Origin: CAIYOL01 sp964494805
GTDB lineage: Bacteria; Planctomycetota; Phycisphaerae; Sedimentisphaerales; Anaerobacaceae
Direction of reading: 5' to 3'
NCBI GenBank assembly: GCA_964494805.1
Contig: CAZBST010000015.1
Span: 1-55,219 of the forward strand
Length of the DNA stretch: 55,219 bases
The translations under genes were made by a program, and so were the position numbers. Below the pieces are notes generated by a model. That model had not been told where the DNA came from, did no database searches, and saw nothing but the letters and a program-made list of their open reading frames with translations. Below, piece by piece: positions 53,647-55,219 of the stretch. The stretch's first letter is position 1. Every line of letters begins with the position of its first letter.

Positions 53647-54112
53647 GCTTGGTATCCGCTGCCTCACTTGCTGTTTCTACTGTTTCTTTAGATACTACCT
53701 CGATACCCATACTTCGGGCGGTGCCCTCAATAATTTTTACAGCCTGCTCCAAACTGTACGCATTCAAATCCTTTATCTTGGTCTGGGCGATTTTACGCAC
53801 CTGCTCAGGGGTTACTTTTCCGACCTTTTCTTTATTCGGAACGCCGCTTCCCTTGGCAATTTCCGCCGCCTGTTTCAGCAAAACCGCTGCAGGCGGACTT
53901 TTCACCTCGAAGCTGAAACTCTTGTCCTTATAGAGGGTTATTACAACCGGCACAATTGTTCCGTTAAGCTCTTTTGTCCGCTCGTTGAACTGCGAGACGA
54001 ACTGGCCGATATTAACGCCGTGCTGACCAAGCGCAGGCCCTATCGGCGGGGCCGGTGTCGCCTGTCCACCCGGCGCCTGTAACTTAATCTTTACTGCAAC
54101 TTCTTTGGCCAT
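53639..54112 (-). CDS. rplK: Ribosomal protein L11
   Basis: 157 residues. KLQAPGGQATPAPPIGPALG and QHGVNIGQFVSQFNERTKEL form the N-terminal domain; the C-terminal rRNA-binding part ends GTARSMGIEVV. About 14 extra residues (KETVETASEAADTKHE) follow. It forms the GTPase-associated centre. The gene overlaps rplA. Confidence 0.97.
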   Translation of the reverse strand: MAKEVAVKIKLQAPGGQATPAPPIGPALGQHGVNIGQFVSQFNERTKELNGTIVPVVITLYKDKSFSFEVKSPPAAVLLKQAAEIAKGSGVPNKEKVGKVTPEQVRKIAQTKIKDLNAYSLEQAVKIIEGTARSMGIEVVSKETVETASEAADTKHE

Positions 54113-54122
54113 TGCTCGTCCT

Positions 54123-54665
54123 TTATATCTTCTCTATCTGCCAATACTCTATATCCAGCGGCGTGCTTCGGCCGAATATCGTAACTATCACCTTCACAAT
54201 CCCTCTGCTGGAATCGATCGAATCGACCGTCCCCTCAAAATTCTCAAAAGCGCCTTCCCGAATTTTAATCATATCACCCTTTTTAAACTCGACCTTAATG
54301 CTCGGTGCTTCCTCCGGCTTTTCCGCCTCTAAAAGCATCTTCGCCACATCTGTATCGCGCATTGGCGTAGGCATTCCTTCGGTGCCGATAAAATCTCCCA
54401 CACCGGAGGTTTCCTTAATTATAAACCAGGCATTCTCCGGGACCCGACCGTCTTCCGTCGGCTCCATCTCCATAAAAACATAACCAGGATAAAGTTTTCG
54501 CCGATGGATTGTTTGCTTGCCGCTTCGAATACGTTTAACCTGCTCAACAGGAACCTCTATCCTGCCGACAATACCACGTAAATCATCCCTCTGCATTTTC
54601 TGCAAAAGAGCTTCTTTAACCTGCATTTCTTTATTTGCCGCAACTCGTAAGACATACCACCGCAT
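54123..54665 (-). CDS. nusG: Transcription termination/antitermination factor NusG
   Basis: 180 residues. The NGN domain begins MRWYVLRVAANKEMQVKEAL and includes RRKLYPGYVFMEM. The KOW domain (about 125-180) shows FKKGDMIKIREGAFENFEGT. NusG couples RNA polymerase with Rho or the ribosome. It lies between secE and rplK, ten bases before rplK. Confidence 0.97.
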   Translation of the reverse strand: MRWYVLRVAANKEMQVKEALLQKMQRDDLRGIVGRIEVPVEQVKRIRSGKQTIHRRKLYPGYVFMEMEPTEDGRVPENAWFIIKETSGVGDFIGTEGMPTPMRDTDVAKMLLEAEKPEEAPSIKVEFKKGDMIKIREGAFENFEGTVDSIDSSRGIVKVIVTIFGRSTPLDIEYWQIEKI

Positions 54666-54693
54666 ACACTAATAACCGCCTTATGATTCTCCC

Positions 54694-55080
54694 TTAAAGG
54701 CCGAAAACCTCGCTAAAAAAGAGCTTAAATCCTAAATCTGCAGCTCCAAGAAGTACTGCCATAATAACCACAAGCACAATAACAATAAACGTCGAAACCG
54801 CTATTTCCTTTCTGCTTGACCAGTTGACCTTTTTCATTTCGCTTTCAGCGGAAATCAAAAAATCTGCAATCGAAGGTCTGCTTAACAACCAAAAAATCAA
54901 AATCGCAAACCCGGCAGATACACCGACCGGAACCATTGTTGATACCCATAATCCCAAATCAGCGCCCTCTAATTTCCGATAAAGCAGCAAGCATCCCAAC
55001 ACCACAATTATCCCAAAGCCAACAGCGCTGCCCAGTCTCGCGTATTTACCCTGCCCGGGTTTATAAATACCAAATATCAT
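54694..55080 (-). CDS. secE: Preprotein translocase subunit SecE
   Basis: 128 residues with about three membrane segments (about 19-35, 49-66, 97-120). The SecE core is SAESEMKKVNWSSRKEIAVS followed by the last helix. Many bacteria have only one helix; the three-helix form also occurs in E. coli. It clamps SecY. The usual place is between tRNA-Trp and nusG. Confidence 0.94.
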   Translation of the reverse strand: MIFGIYKPGQGKYARLGSAVGFGIIVVLGCLLLYRKLEGADLGLWVSTMVPVGVSAGFAILIFWLLSRPSIADFLISAESEMKKVNWSSRKEIAVSTFIVIVLVVIMAVLLGAADLGFKLFFSEVFGL

Positions 55081-55167
55081 ATCTGCCCAATCCCTTTTTA
55101 TCCGCCTAAGGCGGATTGACTTCCGAACTTTAATTTATAACCTTCAATCGGTTCCACCAAAACGAAA

Positions 55168-55219
55168 CAGGCCAGGGAGGCCTCGAACCCCCAACCTTCG
55201 GTTTTGGAGACCGACGCTC
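55168..55219 (-). tRNA. tRNA-Trp (CCA), 5' part cut by the window edge
   Basis: The 3' 52 bases are visible: anticodon loop CTCCAAA with anticodon CCA, T stem and loop GGGGG-TTCGAGG-CCTCC, 3' acceptor strand CTGGCCT and discriminator G73 as expected for Trp. CCA is not encoded. It lies upstream of secE, as in many bacteria. Confidence 0.92.

Noticed and set aside
1..55219. CRISPR array, insertion sequence, integrase or transposase
   Set aside because: I found no regularly spaced identical repeats and no reading frame with transposase or integrase motifs anywhere in the window.

Overview
The window looks like a chromosomal segment of a Planctomycetota bacterium, most likely class Phycisphaerae (Sedimentisphaerales or a relative). 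The basis is protein style, not a database search. Several secreted proteins carry the degenerate dockerin-like pattern D-x-N-x-D-x-x-V-D-F-x-D-Y-x-x-L-A-x-x-W. There is a pseudopilin-like protein with a C-terminal FADGHV motif, many beta-helix, PD40 and LamG-type exported proteins, an S4 of the four-cysteine type, and no L30 gene.

Layout. 1-4222 (minus strand): a cut-off lipoprotein, a GH11 xylanase with a CBM60-type module, a PD40 beta-propeller lipoprotein and an FGE-sulfatase-domain protein. 4564-7914 (plus): a 1116-residue surface protein (beta-helix, BACON-like domains, dockerin-like segment, LamG). 7915-9657: mostly non-coding, with a three-copy repeat and a 70-residue stand-alone MshEN-like protein. 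9658-15605: an ECF-type sigma factor with a tetra-HxxxCxxC membrane anti-sigma protein, then on the other strand a prepilin-like protein, a secreted C39-peptidase-like protein with a Cys-rich tail, and a small dockerin-like protein. 16244-33129: an unbroken minus-strand S10-spc-alpha ribosomal superoperon (rpsJ to rplQ, then a HIT protein and initiator tRNA), with a good sigma-70-like promoter upstream of rpsJ and a strong terminator after the tRNA. 34236-39712 (plus): three exported proteins (M4 metalloprotease, S8 protease, YadA-head-like protein) sit between fusA and rpsJ, where many bacteria carry tuf. 40281-55219 (minus): the rif/str cluster tRNA-Trp, secE, nusG, rplKAJL, rpoBC, rpsL, rpsG, fusA.

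How it fits together. The housekeeping part is the ancestral translation and transcription cluster with tuf absent from its usual place. The accessory parts are about export and surface function: polysaccharide degradation (GH11-CBM60), cell-surface beta-structures, and extracellular proteolysis. The M4 and S8 proteases share a C-terminal three-repeat beta module that is 110/111 identical in DNA over its last part, so the two are probably handled by the same sorting or assembly step, perhaps with the YadA-like neighbour. The sigma/anti-sigma pair next to a prepilin and a C39-like protein may form a regulated envelope module. The last 11 bases of the initiator tRNA and its terminator are repeated 8.2 kb away, so this module is bracketed by att-like direct repeats.

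Limits: assignments come from reading motifs by eye; no alignment or profile search was run.
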